DNA from: Pseudomonadota bacterium
Lineage (GTDB): Bacteria > Pseudomonadota > Alphaproteobacteria > Puniceispirillales > Marisalimonadaceae
Assembly: GCA_028382005.1 (NCBI GenBank)
Contig: JAOESH010000003.1
Location: forward strand, 1 to 64,000
Reading direction: 5' to 3'
DNA: 64,000 nucleotides
Part shown: in pieces, positions 18,045 through 25,505 of the stretch
How positions within the stretch are numbered: the stretch's first letter is position 1
How the letters are laid out: every line of letters begins with the position of its first letter
Translations under genes and position numbers: made by a program
The notes under the pieces: generated by a model
The model's input: the letters and a program-made list of their open reading frames with translations, nothing else
The model's database searches: none
What the model was told of the DNA's origin: nothing

Positions 18045-18263
18045 TTATTCTTTGGAACACTCTTTATTGTTACATTTGTCACCAGTACTCCATAAACCAC
18101 AATTATTACATTTGTATGCGTCTATACCTTTTTTATTACTGTCTTCATTATTTTTGTTGCTATTTTTAGATATAATTTTACGTTTTTCTATAATTTTAAA
18201 AATATACCAAACAGAAGCGAGAATGATTAAAAGCCAAAATATTTTACTAATTGAAAGCATCAT
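18045..18263 (-). CDS. Small membrane-anchored zinc-ribbon protein
   Basis: 72 residues from the ATG at 18263, one base past the sppA stop. A longer in-frame reading would run into sppA. One hydrophobic helix (about 5-23) is followed by a basic Lys/Asn-rich linker and a C-terminal CxxC...C...C cluster (Cys52, Cys55, Cys64, Cys69) that looks like a zinc ribbon. The layout is like the PP0621-type small proteins. I do not know a function. Its position immediately after the S49 peptidase suggests co-expression and perhaps an adaptor role at the membrane. Confidence 0.75.
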   Translation of the reverse strand: MMLSISKIFWLLIILASVWYIFKIIEKRKIISKNSNKNNEDSNKKGIDAYKCNNCGLWSTGDKCNNKECSKE

Positions 18264-18264
18264 C

Positions 18265-19074
18265 TTATAGACCAAACCTATTATATATGCTTTTTTCTTC
18301 AAATCTATGAATTAACATATCAAGGGCTCCAGATAACAAACTACTAAAACCAAAAAGCTTTTTCTTTGGAGCAAATTCTTTTATTTTAACTTGGCTACCG
18401 AACCTTTCTTTAAGAATACATTTCATTTCGCCGAAAGAATCAATTAATCCTAATTCTAAACTCTTTTCGCCTGACCAAAAAGCTCCAGTGAAAACTTCTT
18501 TATTATCATCTTTAATTTTACTACCACGTCTAGATTTGACAAATGTAATAAATTGGATATGAAGTTCATTTTGTATAGCTTTTAACCTTTTGATATCTTC
18601 AGGATTCTCTGGTAAAAACGGGTCTAAAATTGCCTTGTTATCACCAGAGGTATATAGACGCCTATCAATTCCAATTTTTTCTATTGCTTTATTGAACCCA
18701 AAGCCTGAAGAAACAACACCAATAGATCCAATTATCGAGGCTTTACTGGCAATAATTTCATCAGCTGCGCATGCAAGCCAATATCCCCCTGAAGCAGCCA
18801 CATCCTCTACAAAAGCTAATACTGGGATATTATTTTTATCTGACAACTCCCTTATACGATTTGCAATCATTTCTGACTGTACTGGTGATCCACCTGGCGA
18901 ATTAATTTGCAAAGCAACAGCCTTCAAATTTTTTACAGAAAAAGCTTGTTCAATATACTTATCAAGCTCATTCAAATTCAAACCTTTTCTTCTACCCATA
19001 TTTGCAGCAATAACTCCATTAAGCGGAATTACTGATACATTCTTGGACTTTCTAAAAACAGAAAGGAAACCCAT
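18265..19074 (-). CDS. S49-family membrane-associated serine peptidase (SppA-like)
   Basis: 269 residues, the short single-domain form. The region NGVIAANMGRRKGLN precedes the oxyanion loop QINSPGGSPVQS. The catalytic Ser is in FVEDVAASGGYWLACAADEI, and the general-base Lys is expected in VKSRRGSKI. Signal-peptide peptidase A enzymes degrade cleaved signal peptides. No obvious signal peptide or membrane helix is visible at this start, unlike E. coli SppA, so it may be peripheral. GAGG precedes the ATG. It is encoded 89 bp after the TrmN6-like methyltransferase gene. Confidence 0.88.
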   Translation of the reverse strand: MGFLSVFRKSKNVSVIPLNGVIAANMGRRKGLNLNELDKYIEQAFSVKNLKAVALQINSPGGSPVQSEMIANRIRELSDKNNIPVLAFVEDVAASGGYWLACAADEIIASKASIIGSIGVVSSGFGFNKAIEKIGIDRRLYTSGDNKAILDPFLPENPEDIKRLKAIQNELHIQFITFVKSRRGSKIKDDNKEVFTGAFWSGEKSLELGLIDSFGEMKCILKERFGSQVKIKEFAPKKKLFGFSSLLSGALDMLIHRFEEKSIYNRFGL

Positions 19075-19163
19075 AAAAACCTCTTCAATAAAATTATCAG
19101 AATATTTAATTAATTATGATACCCATAAACTACAACATTTATTTAATTTCTTAAATGAATTGT

Positions 19164-19907
19164 TTAATAAAAATTTAGAACACCTTCTTCACTTAACATA
19201 GTAGCTTTTTTGCTTTCAACACCTTTACTATTATATAATTTTAAGCCTGGCATCAATTCAGTTGGACTAGCACCACCTTTTTTAGCAAAAAGTATGATCC
19301 TTTTTGAAGATTTTTTTGAATCTGGCCAAATAGGAAAAATTTTGAAGGATCCAGTTTTATTGCTTAGTTTCACTAATACAATATTTAAAACATCAGTTGG
19401 AATAATTATAAAAAGCGTTCCTTTATTTTTTAGCAGCTTCACACAACCTTCCATCCATTTTTCAAAATCAATCATTCTTTTAGCCACATCTTTAAATTTA
19501 TTGTTCGATTTATTACTACTTTTATTATGGAATGGAGGATTAGAAACGACAATATTAAAATGATTAATTAGATTATTGTTGATGTTAAGAATATCATTGT
19601 TAACAATCTTAATATTGTTCATAAATTTATTTTCTAAAATGTTTTCTTCTGCAATTTTTATATATTCTTCATTATTCTCTATAGAGCTAATTTTTATATT
19701 TTTATTTTTAAGAGCTAAGATTAGACTGATTGTACCAACACCTGAGCCTACGTCTGCTAATAATATTTCTTTTTTATTATTCTTTAAATAACCATTAACA
19801 AAAGCAGCTAGACAGACTGCATCAAAGCCGTATCTGTAACCGTGCTTCATCTGTGTTATAGTTATTTTACCTCTTAAAATTTTATCGGTGGTTTTGTCTA
19901 ACTGCAC
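19164..19907 (-). CDS. TrmN6-type RNA/protein adenine-N6 methyltransferase
   Basis: 247 residues with a Rossmann methyltransferase domain. MKHGYRYGFDAVCLAAF, ADVGSGVGTISLILA (SAM motif I) and the catalytic NPPFH motif match tRNA1(Val) A37 N6-methyltransferases (YfiC/TrmN6). The C-terminal AKKGGASPTELMPGLKLYN is also typical. The probable product is m6A in a tRNA, although family members methylate other targets. The start is GTG at 19907, preceded by a GGGAT site. It diverges from the polyprenyl synthase gene. Confidence 0.85.
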   Translation of the reverse strand: MQLDKTTDKILRGKITITQMKHGYRYGFDAVCLAAFVNGYLKNNKKEILLADVGSGVGTISLILALKNKNIKISSIENNEEYIKIAEENILENKFMNNIKIVNNDILNINNNLINHFNIVVSNPPFHNKSSNKSNNKFKDVAKRMIDFEKWMEGCVKLLKNKGTLFIIIPTDVLNIVLVKLSNKTGSFKIFPIWPDSKKSSKRIILFAKKGGASPTELMPGLKLYNSKGVESKKATMLSEEGVLNFY

Positions 19908-19946
19908 TATGCAAATCCCAAATAATTATTTTATAAAGGTTTATTA

Positions 19947-19968
19947 TATAATGTTTGCACGTTATAAT
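19947..19968 (+). promoter_or_regulatory. Candidate -10 elements upstream of the polyprenyl synthase gene
   Basis: Two perfect TATAAT hexamers (19947-19952 and 19963-19968) lie 35-50 bp before the ATG at 20003, inside the divergent gap to the methyltransferase gene. I see no good TTGACA-like -35 at 16-18 bp from either. In DNA this AT-rich such hexamers are common, so this is a weak prediction. Confidence 0.3.
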
Positions 19969-20002
19969 GAAAACATAAATTTTTTTGGAAATTTCAAATA
20001 AC

Positions 20003-21001
20003 ATGGCTGAATCAAAAAAATATCAAGATAGCGTTGGTAAACTAACTAAATTATTAGAATCAAACCTAAAAAAAGTTGACCAAGAAATAATATATAGACT
20101 TGATAAATCAATTCCTTTAATAAACGACATTGGAATACATCTAATAAACGCATCTGGAAAACGATTACGTCCCCTACTAACTTTGGCAATGGCCGCTCAA
20201 CTAAATGATTATTCTCAAAACCCTGTAATACTAGCAGCTGCAGTCGAATTTATTCATACAGCTACTTTACTTCATGATGATGTAGTAGATGAATCAAACT
20301 TAAGAAGAGGTAAAAAAACTGCCAACATTATATGGGGGAATGAATTTAGTGTCCTTGCAGGGGATTTTCTATTTGCTCAATCTTTCGAGTTAATGGTTGA
20401 AACTGGTTCTATTCAAGCTTTATCAAGCTTAGCTAGTGCATCATGCAAGATAACTCAAGGTGAATTTCAACAGATGCAAATAGCAAAAAAACCTGAGACA
20501 ACTAGAAAACAATATCTAGATGTAATTGGTAAAAAAACAGCTGAGCTTTTTGGAGCATCTTGTGAAAGTGGAGTTATTGTTGCAAACGGCAGTTTAGTAG
20601 AACAAAAAGCGGCTTATAATTATGGTTTTAATTTAGGTTTAGCTTTTCAAATTATTGATGACCTTATGGATTTTAATGCACAAAGTAAAAAAACAGGTAA
20701 AAATTTAGGTGATGATTTTAAATTAGGAAAAACAACACTTCCAATTATTTTAGCTTGGGAAAAAAGCAATACTTCTGAAAAACAGTTTTGGAATAAAACT
20801 TTAAAAGAATTAAAACAAGATACTAATGATTTTGAAAAAGCATTAACTATCTTTCATAAATATAATATATTTGAAAGTTGTAAATTAAAAGCTCAAGAAT
20901 TTATTTCAAAATCTAAAATATCATTAGACCAATTACCAGACACTGAGATTAAAGAGCATTTAATTGGTTTAGCTGACGAAAGTATTCAAAGGTCAAGATG
21001 A
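20003..21001 (+). CDS. ispB: Polyprenyl diphosphate synthase (octaprenyl/decaprenyl type)
   Basis: 332 residues from the ATG at 20003; a TTG six codons upstream is possible but less likely. It has the isoprenyl-synthase signatures GKRLRPLL, the first Asp-rich motif DDVVDESNLRRG (from about residue 92) and the second DDLMDF, plus the GKT and KLGKTTLPII blocks. The enzyme condenses IPP onto an allylic primer to make the long side chain of ubiquinone; chain length cannot be read with certainty. The 3' end overlaps the next gene by ATGA. Ubiquinone use fits the bc1 complex and UbiK elsewhere in this window. Confidence 0.92.
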   Translation: MAESKKYQDSVGKLTKLLESNLKKVDQEIIYRLDKSIPLINDIGIHLINASGKRLRPLLTLAMAAQLNDYSQNPVILAAAVEFIHTATLLHDDVVDESNLRRGKKTANIIWGNEFSVLAGDFLFAQSFELMVETGSIQALSSLASASCKITQGEFQQMQIAKKPETTRKQYLDVIGKKTAELFGASCESGVIVANGSLVEQKAAYNYGFNLGLAFQIIDDLMDFNAQSKKTGKNLGDDFKLGKTTLPIILAWEKSNTSEKQFWNKTLKELKQDTNDFEKALTIFHKYNIFESCKLKAQEFISKSKISLDQLPDTEIKEHLIGLADESIQRSR

Positions 21002-21663
21002 GCTTAAGTATGACAGATAGTTTATTGACAAATGAGGTTCAAGAGTACGAGGATAATAACAATTATATAAGAGAAAAATTAAAACTTATTATTTCTAAAA
21101 ATACTAAATATAACCTTCGTGAACTATCAAGATATTTAAATAAAAATGATGCTTATTTGCAACAATATTTATATCGTAGCACGCCTAAAATTCTACCTGA
21201 AGAGTATAGATATAAATTATCAAATATACTTGAGATTGATGTTGACGAATTATCTCCTAAATGGACTAAAGATTATTCAAATAAAACTGAACAAGTTTCT
21301 ATTAGAAATATTGAAAAAGATGATCTCTCTAAAACTCAAAACATATCTTTTTCAAAACATCTTTTAAATGATTTAGATTTGTCCAAATTAGAATCTTTAT
21401 TCTTCTTTCAAATAACAACTGATCAATGCACAGTAACAAATATTATTGATATAAATATTAATAGTTATAAAGAACCAGGCCTTTATTTATTAAATGATAA
21501 AAATATATATTTTCTGGTCTATCTTGATGTGAATGATCAGGATAATAATAAAATAAGCGTAAAGCCATACTTAAAAACATTTTCACCATTTCATATTGTC
21601 AAAAATGCTTTAAACATAAGTGCTAGAGTTATCTGGCAAAGCTCAAAAATATTTTTAAAATGA
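20998..21663 (+). CDS. CI-like protein: HTH domain plus degenerate S24-like domain
   Basis: 221 residues. Residues about 22-85 look like a Cro/CI-type helix-turn-helix (NLRELSRYLNKNDAYLQQYL, then ILPEEYRYKLSNILEIDVDELSP). The C-terminal part (about 150-221) has the strand order of LexA/CI peptidase domains (PGLYLLNDKN... ARVIWQSSKIF), but the catalytic Ser of the usual D-S-M-E-P motif and the Lys of V-K-R are not recognisable. It overlaps the upstream synthase and the downstream methyltransferase genes by ATGA, so it is embedded in a tightly coupled operon. It may bind DNA without self-cleavage. The family call is moderate. Confidence 0.6.
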   Translation: MSLSMTDSLLTNEVQEYEDNNNYIREKLKLIISKNTKYNLRELSRYLNKNDAYLQQYLYRSTPKILPEEYRYKLSNILEIDVDELSPKWTKDYSNKTEQVSIRNIEKDDLSKTQNISFSKHLLNDLDLSKLESLFFFQITTDQCTVTNIIDININSYKEPGLYLLNDKNIYFLVYLDVNDQDNNKISVKPYLKTFSPFHIVKNALNISARVIWQSSKIFLK

Positions 21664-23003
21664 AGAAAGCAAAAAAATTATCAAAAAATTTTGATCCTAA
21701 AATACTTTCCGTTAATCACGTAGGATCAAGAGGTGAAGGAGTGGCTGAACTCTTCACTGAATTTGATTACAAAGAACAAAATTATAATTTTTTTATCCCT
21801 TTTTCATTACCAAATGAATTAATTTTGGCTAAACCTTATTATTTTTCCGCTGAAGGTGTAAGAGCAGAATTACTAGAACTTAAACAACCATCCAGTGAAA
21901 GAGTTGAACCTAAGTGCAAGCATTTTTTTAAATGTGGCGGATGTACATTACAGCACTGGAATTTTAAAAGTTACAATAATTGGAAAACTAACAAGGTGTT
22001 TTCTCGAATAAATATACTTTCTTCCAGTGTGGAAATTAAAGAAATGTTGACTTCGTCATTAAAAAATCGTCGACATGCAAAGTTTATTGCTAAAAAAACT
22101 AAATCAGATACGATTATTGGTTTCAACGAATATAAGAGTCATTTTATTTCAGAAATTGATGAATGTATAATTCTTCATGAAGTACTTATTAAGACACTTA
22201 AAGAAATAAAAGCTCCAATTGATAAATTACTTAAAGTTGGGCAAACAATAAATATTCATGCAAACGTTTTAGATCATGGAGTAGATCTATTAATAGATGG
22301 ATTAGATAATGTTCCTTATAACCAACTTATTAAATTTAACGAATATATGATGAAAACAAATGTTATAAGGCTTAATCGATCAAAATTAAAACAACCCAAC
22401 GATTTACTCTTTGTTAAAGAAAATACAAATCTATCTAATCTTACATACTCATCAACTATTTTCCCTCCTCCGGGAAGTTTTCTCCAAGCAACTTTAGATG
22501 GTGAAAATGCAATTATAGAAACTGTTATTAAAGGTTTAGAAAAAATAAATAAAAAAAAATTAGTTTGTGAGCTATTTTCTGGATGTGGAACTATTACATT
22601 ACCTTTACTTTCAAGAGGATTTAAAATAAATGCTTATGAAATAGACACTCAATCTGTCGAGGCTATCAATTTTGCTAGTAAAAAACAAGGTCATGGAAAT
22701 AAAGTAGATTCACAATCTAGAAACTTAAAAAATAATCCTTTAACATCTGAAGAGTTAAATAAATTCAATGCTATAATTATTGATCCTCCAAGATCAGGTG
22801 CAAAGTCGCAATTTTTAAACATTGCACATTCAAATGTACCTATCGTAATAAGTATATCATGCAACATTAATACTTTTGTTAGAGATGCTAAACTATTAAT
22901 TGAAAAAAATTATAAATTAAAATGGGTTCAACCTATCGATCAATTCTTGTTTACACATCACGTTGAAGTTGTTGGTCTGTTTGAATTAAATTTGGTAAAT
23001 TAA
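21660..23003 (+). CDS. TrmA/RlmD-family 23S rRNA/tRNA uracil-C5 methyltransferase with Fe-S cluster
   Basis: 447 residues. Cysteines 86, 92 and 95 (CKHFFKCGGC) and Cys169 match the four [4Fe-4S] ligands of RlmD. The SAM fold is marked by ELFSGCGTITLPLLSRG, then IDPPRSGAKSQ, and the catalytic Cys lies in SISCNINTF near residue 400. The protein methylates uracil C5 in rRNA or tRNA. The TRAM-like N-terminal region (VGSRGEGVAEL) is present but short. Which uracil is modified cannot be told from the sequence. It starts by ATGA overlap with the CI-like gene. Confidence 0.88.
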   Translation: MKKAKKLSKNFDPKILSVNHVGSRGEGVAELFTEFDYKEQNYNFFIPFSLPNELILAKPYYFSAEGVRAELLELKQPSSERVEPKCKHFFKCGGCTLQHWNFKSYNNWKTNKVFSRINILSSSVEIKEMLTSSLKNRRHAKFIAKKTKSDTIIGFNEYKSHFISEIDECIILHEVLIKTLKEIKAPIDKLLKVGQTINIHANVLDHGVDLLIDGLDNVPYNQLIKFNEYMMKTNVIRLNRSKLKQPNDLLFVKENTNLSNLTYSSTIFPPPGSFLQATLDGENAIIETVIKGLEKINKKKLVCELFSGCGTITLPLLSRGFKINAYEIDTQSVEAINFASKKQGHGNKVDSQSRNLKNNPLTSEELNKFNAIIIDPPRSGAKSQFLNIAHSNVPIVISISCNINTFVRDAKLLIEKNYKLKWVQPIDQFLFTHHVEVVGLFELNLVN

Positions 23004-23201
23004 ATGCTGATTAAGAAATCTATTACTTTAAAGAAACATCGAACGTCCTTATCCTTAGAAATAGAATTTTGGGAAGCTTTGTCTAAAATTGCTGAAAAAA
23101 AAAATCTTTCTATTGAAAGGTTAATTTCTGAAATAGATATAAAAAGAAAATCTTCTTTAGCATCATCAACAAGAGTTTTCATTCTAAAATACTTTGAATA
23201 G
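23004..23201 (+). CDS. Ribbon-helix-helix protein (RHH_4 type)
   Basis: 65 residues, starting on the base after the methyltransferase stop. The sequence KKSITLKKHRTSLSLEIEFW, then LSKIAEKKNLSIERLISEID and SLASSTRVFILKYF has the strand-helix-helix pattern of small alphaproteobacterial RHH proteins. Such proteins bind DNA as dimers, but the target of this family is unknown to me. The stop is 2 bp from that of convergent uxaA. Confidence 0.85.
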   Translation: MLIKKSITLKKHRTSLSLEIEFWEALSKIAEKKNLSIERLISEIDIKRKSSLASSTRVFILKYFE

Positions 23202-23203
23202 GT

Positions 23204-24751
23204 TTAGCCCGTAATGCCAATTTGCCAAGGTGCAAACTCATGTCTTCCAAGATTTAAAACTTCGCTTTTTGTTTTCTTACCAGATGCAAAGGAAATAAAT
23301 TCTTCAAAAATTTCTTTTCCCATTTCATCTATATTTTTTTTACCATCAATAACTAAACCACAATTGATATCCATGTCTTCGTTCATTCGTTCATATAAAT
23401 TAGAGTTAGTGGCAAGCTTAATAGATGGTGTTGGTTTAGCACCAAAACATGATCCTCTTCCAGTGGTAAAAGCAACTAGGTTTGCACCTCCTGCAATTTG
23501 TCCTGTAGCAGAAACTGGGTCAAAACCCGGGGTATCCATAAATACAAAACCTTTTTGGTCTACTTTTTCAGCGTAATTATAAACTTCCATGAGACCAGTT
23601 GTACCACCCTTCATTGCTGACCCTAGTGATTTTTCTAAAATATTTGCCAGTCCCCCTTTCTGGTTACCTGGACTTACCGTGCCGTTAATTTGAACATCTC
23701 TTCCTACAGAATATACATCTTTCCACCAATTAACTTTATTCATTAATTTTTCTGCAACTTTATTGTTAACAGCTCTTGCGGTTAAACTATTTTCAACACC
23801 ATAAATTTCAGGTGTTTCTGATAAAATCGCAGTACCGCCATGAGCTACTAATATATCTACTGCTTTACCCAAAGCAGGATTAGCAGATAAAGAAGAAAAT
23901 GCATCTGAACCACCACATTGTAATCCAACAATTAAAGAAGAAAGAGGTGTTTCAACTCTTTCAATTTTATTTGCCTCTTCTAACATCTCTTCAATACACT
24001 TTATTCCAGCTTTAATTGTTGCTGTTGTTCCGCCATTTTCTTGCATAACTAATGTTCTTAATTTGTTACTTTCTAATATACCTTGGCTTTCAAATAACCC
24101 ACCAACTTGACATCTCTCGCACCCCAGTCCAACAACAAGTGATGACGCAACATTTGGATGACTTATATAACCACCAAGTGTTCTATGGAGTAAATTCATT
24201 GGCTCACCAGATAATTCCATGCCACACCCAGTAGAATGACTAAATGCTGCCACACCATCTACATTTGTGTATTTTTTGAGCTTTTCTTGTGAGAAATACG
24301 AAGCTATTTCATGCACCACTGTAGCTGAACAATTTACTGTAGAAACTACTGCTATAAAATTTCTTGTACCTACTCTACCATCTTTCCTTTTGAAGCCCAT
24401 AAAAGATCTCTCACTAGATTCATTAACAAACCTCGTTGGTTGGTATTTTGCACAATAGTCATGCTCTCGAATAAATTCTTTGAAAACAACGTTAGAGTTA
24501 GTTAAAACTTGCCCTTTAATAATATTGGAGTCTGCAAAACCAATAATGGTTCCATATTTATATATTGGAGAATTTGCAGAGATATCAACTTTTGCAATTT
24601 TTTGACCTGACAATATAGGTGCATCTATAGTTAAATTAAATTGTTTTAAGTATTGCCCAGCATTCATATTATCTAATGCTACTAATATATTATCATTGTC
24701 ATTTAAAATTATTGCGTTAGCATTTTCTTTATTTTTTGTTATATTTTCCAT
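23204..24751 (-). CDS. UxaA/GarD-family sugar-acid dehydratase
   Basis: 515 residues, full-length fusion form. An N-terminal SAF domain (about 10-95; NDNILVALDNMNAGQ) is followed by the catalytic part with GFKRKDGRVGTRNF, STGCGMELSG, GLGCERCQ and LQCGGSDAFSSLSANPALG, then DTPGFDPVSATGQIAGGANLVAFTTGRGS. These Cys/His-rich motifs bind the metal of altronate and galactarate dehydratases, which turn hexuronic or aldaric acids into 2-keto-3-deoxy acids. It is the last gene of a three-gene cluster with an RraA-type and an IlvD/Edd-type enzyme. The exact substrate is not predictable. Confidence 0.88.
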   Translation of the reverse strand: MENITKNKENANAIILNDNDNILVALDNMNAGQYLKQFNLTIDAPILSGQKIAKVDISANSPIYKYGTIIGFADSNIIKGQVLTNSNVVFKEFIREHDYCAKYQPTRFVNESSERSFMGFKRKDGRVGTRNFIAVVSTVNCSATVVHEIASYFSQEKLKKYTNVDGVAAFSHSTGCGMELSGEPMNLLHRTLGGYISHPNVASSLVVGLGCERCQVGGLFESQGILESNKLRTLVMQENGGTTATIKAGIKCIEEMLEEANKIERVETPLSSLIVGLQCGGSDAFSSLSANPALGKAVDILVAHGGTAILSETPEIYGVENSLTARAVNNKVAEKLMNKVNWWKDVYSVGRDVQINGTVSPGNQKGGLANILEKSLGSAMKGGTTGLMEVYNYAEKVDQKGFVFMDTPGFDPVSATGQIAGGANLVAFTTGRGSCFGAKPTPSIKLATNSNLYERMNEDMDINCGLVIDGKKNIDEMGKEIFEEFISFASGKKTKSEVLNLGRHEFAPWQIGITG

Positions 24752-24776
24752 ATTTTAAATATCTCCGTATAAGTAA

Positions 24777-25496
24777 TTAATTCTCCTCAGAATTATTCTT
24801 TAACCACTTTTCGTATGTTTTCTTTTCATTTTCATCCGTAAGTGGATATAAGCCTTTTATTGCAGATCCATTTCTAACTTTATGAATTACATAGTCCTCA
24901 TAAATTGTCATAGGGCTCACCTCATTGGCAATTTCTTCTATAATATTAGCAGGGACTGTTACCACACCTTCTTTGTCGCCTACTAGTAAATCTCCAGGCC
25001 ATACCGCTACATCTCCGCAGGCAATCGGAACATTGATATCTACAGCCTGATGTAAAGTAAGATTAGTAGGAGAAGATGGCCTTTTATGGTATGCTGGTAT
25101 TGGAATATTTTTTATTTCATCAGAGTCCCTAAAACCACCGTCTGTGACAACTCCCGCACAACCTTTGACCATCAATCTAGTTATCAGAATAGCGCCAGCA
25201 GATGCTGCTCTAGGATCTTTACGACTATCAAATATTAAGACATAATCTTTTGGGCATTCTTCTATCGCTACACGTTGAGGATGCTTAGGGTTTTTAAAGA
25301 CCTCTAATGTATTAAGATCTTCTCTAGCAGGAATATATCTTACTGTGTAAGCAAAACCAACCATGTTGGGAAGATTTGAGTTAATGGGATAAAGATCTTG
25401 AATAAATTGGTTTTTTAGCCCTCGTTTAAATAGAGCTGTACATATAGTTGCTACGCTTGCTTTCAAATAAATTTCTTTTATGTGATTAGATAACAT
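24777..25496 (-). CDS. RraA-family aldolase/decarboxylase-like protein
   Basis: 239 residues. The core GAILITRLMVKGCAGVVTDGGFRDSDEI contains the Arg-Asp pair and Gly-rich loop used by HMG/CHA aldolases (4-hydroxy-4-methyl-2-oxoglutarate aldolase), and PGDLLVGDKEGVVTVP is the usual C-terminal motif. Despite the name (regulator of RNase E activity), members beside sugar-acid dehydratases most likely cleave or decarboxylate 2-oxo acids. It sits between araD-like and uxaA-like genes with 9 and 25 bp gaps. A metabolic role is favoured by context. Confidence 0.82.
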   Translation of the reverse strand: MLSNHIKEIYLKASVATICTALFKRGLKNQFIQDLYPINSNLPNMVGFAYTVRYIPAREDLNTLEVFKNPKHPQRVAIEECPKDYVLIFDSRKDPRAASAGAILITRLMVKGCAGVVTDGGFRDSDEIKNIPIPAYHKRPSSPTNLTLHQAVDINVPIACGDVAVWPGDLLVGDKEGVVTVPANIIEEIANEVSPMTIYEDYVIHKVRNGSAIKGLYPLTDENEKKTYEKWLKNNSEEN

Positions 25497-25505
25497 ATTG
25501 CCTCT

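Noticed and set aside
18590-19201. Plus-strand 203-codon ORF antisense to the S49 peptidase gene and the end of the methyltransferase gene
   Set aside because: Both opposite genes have clear family motifs; the antisense product has low complexity and no recognisable domain.
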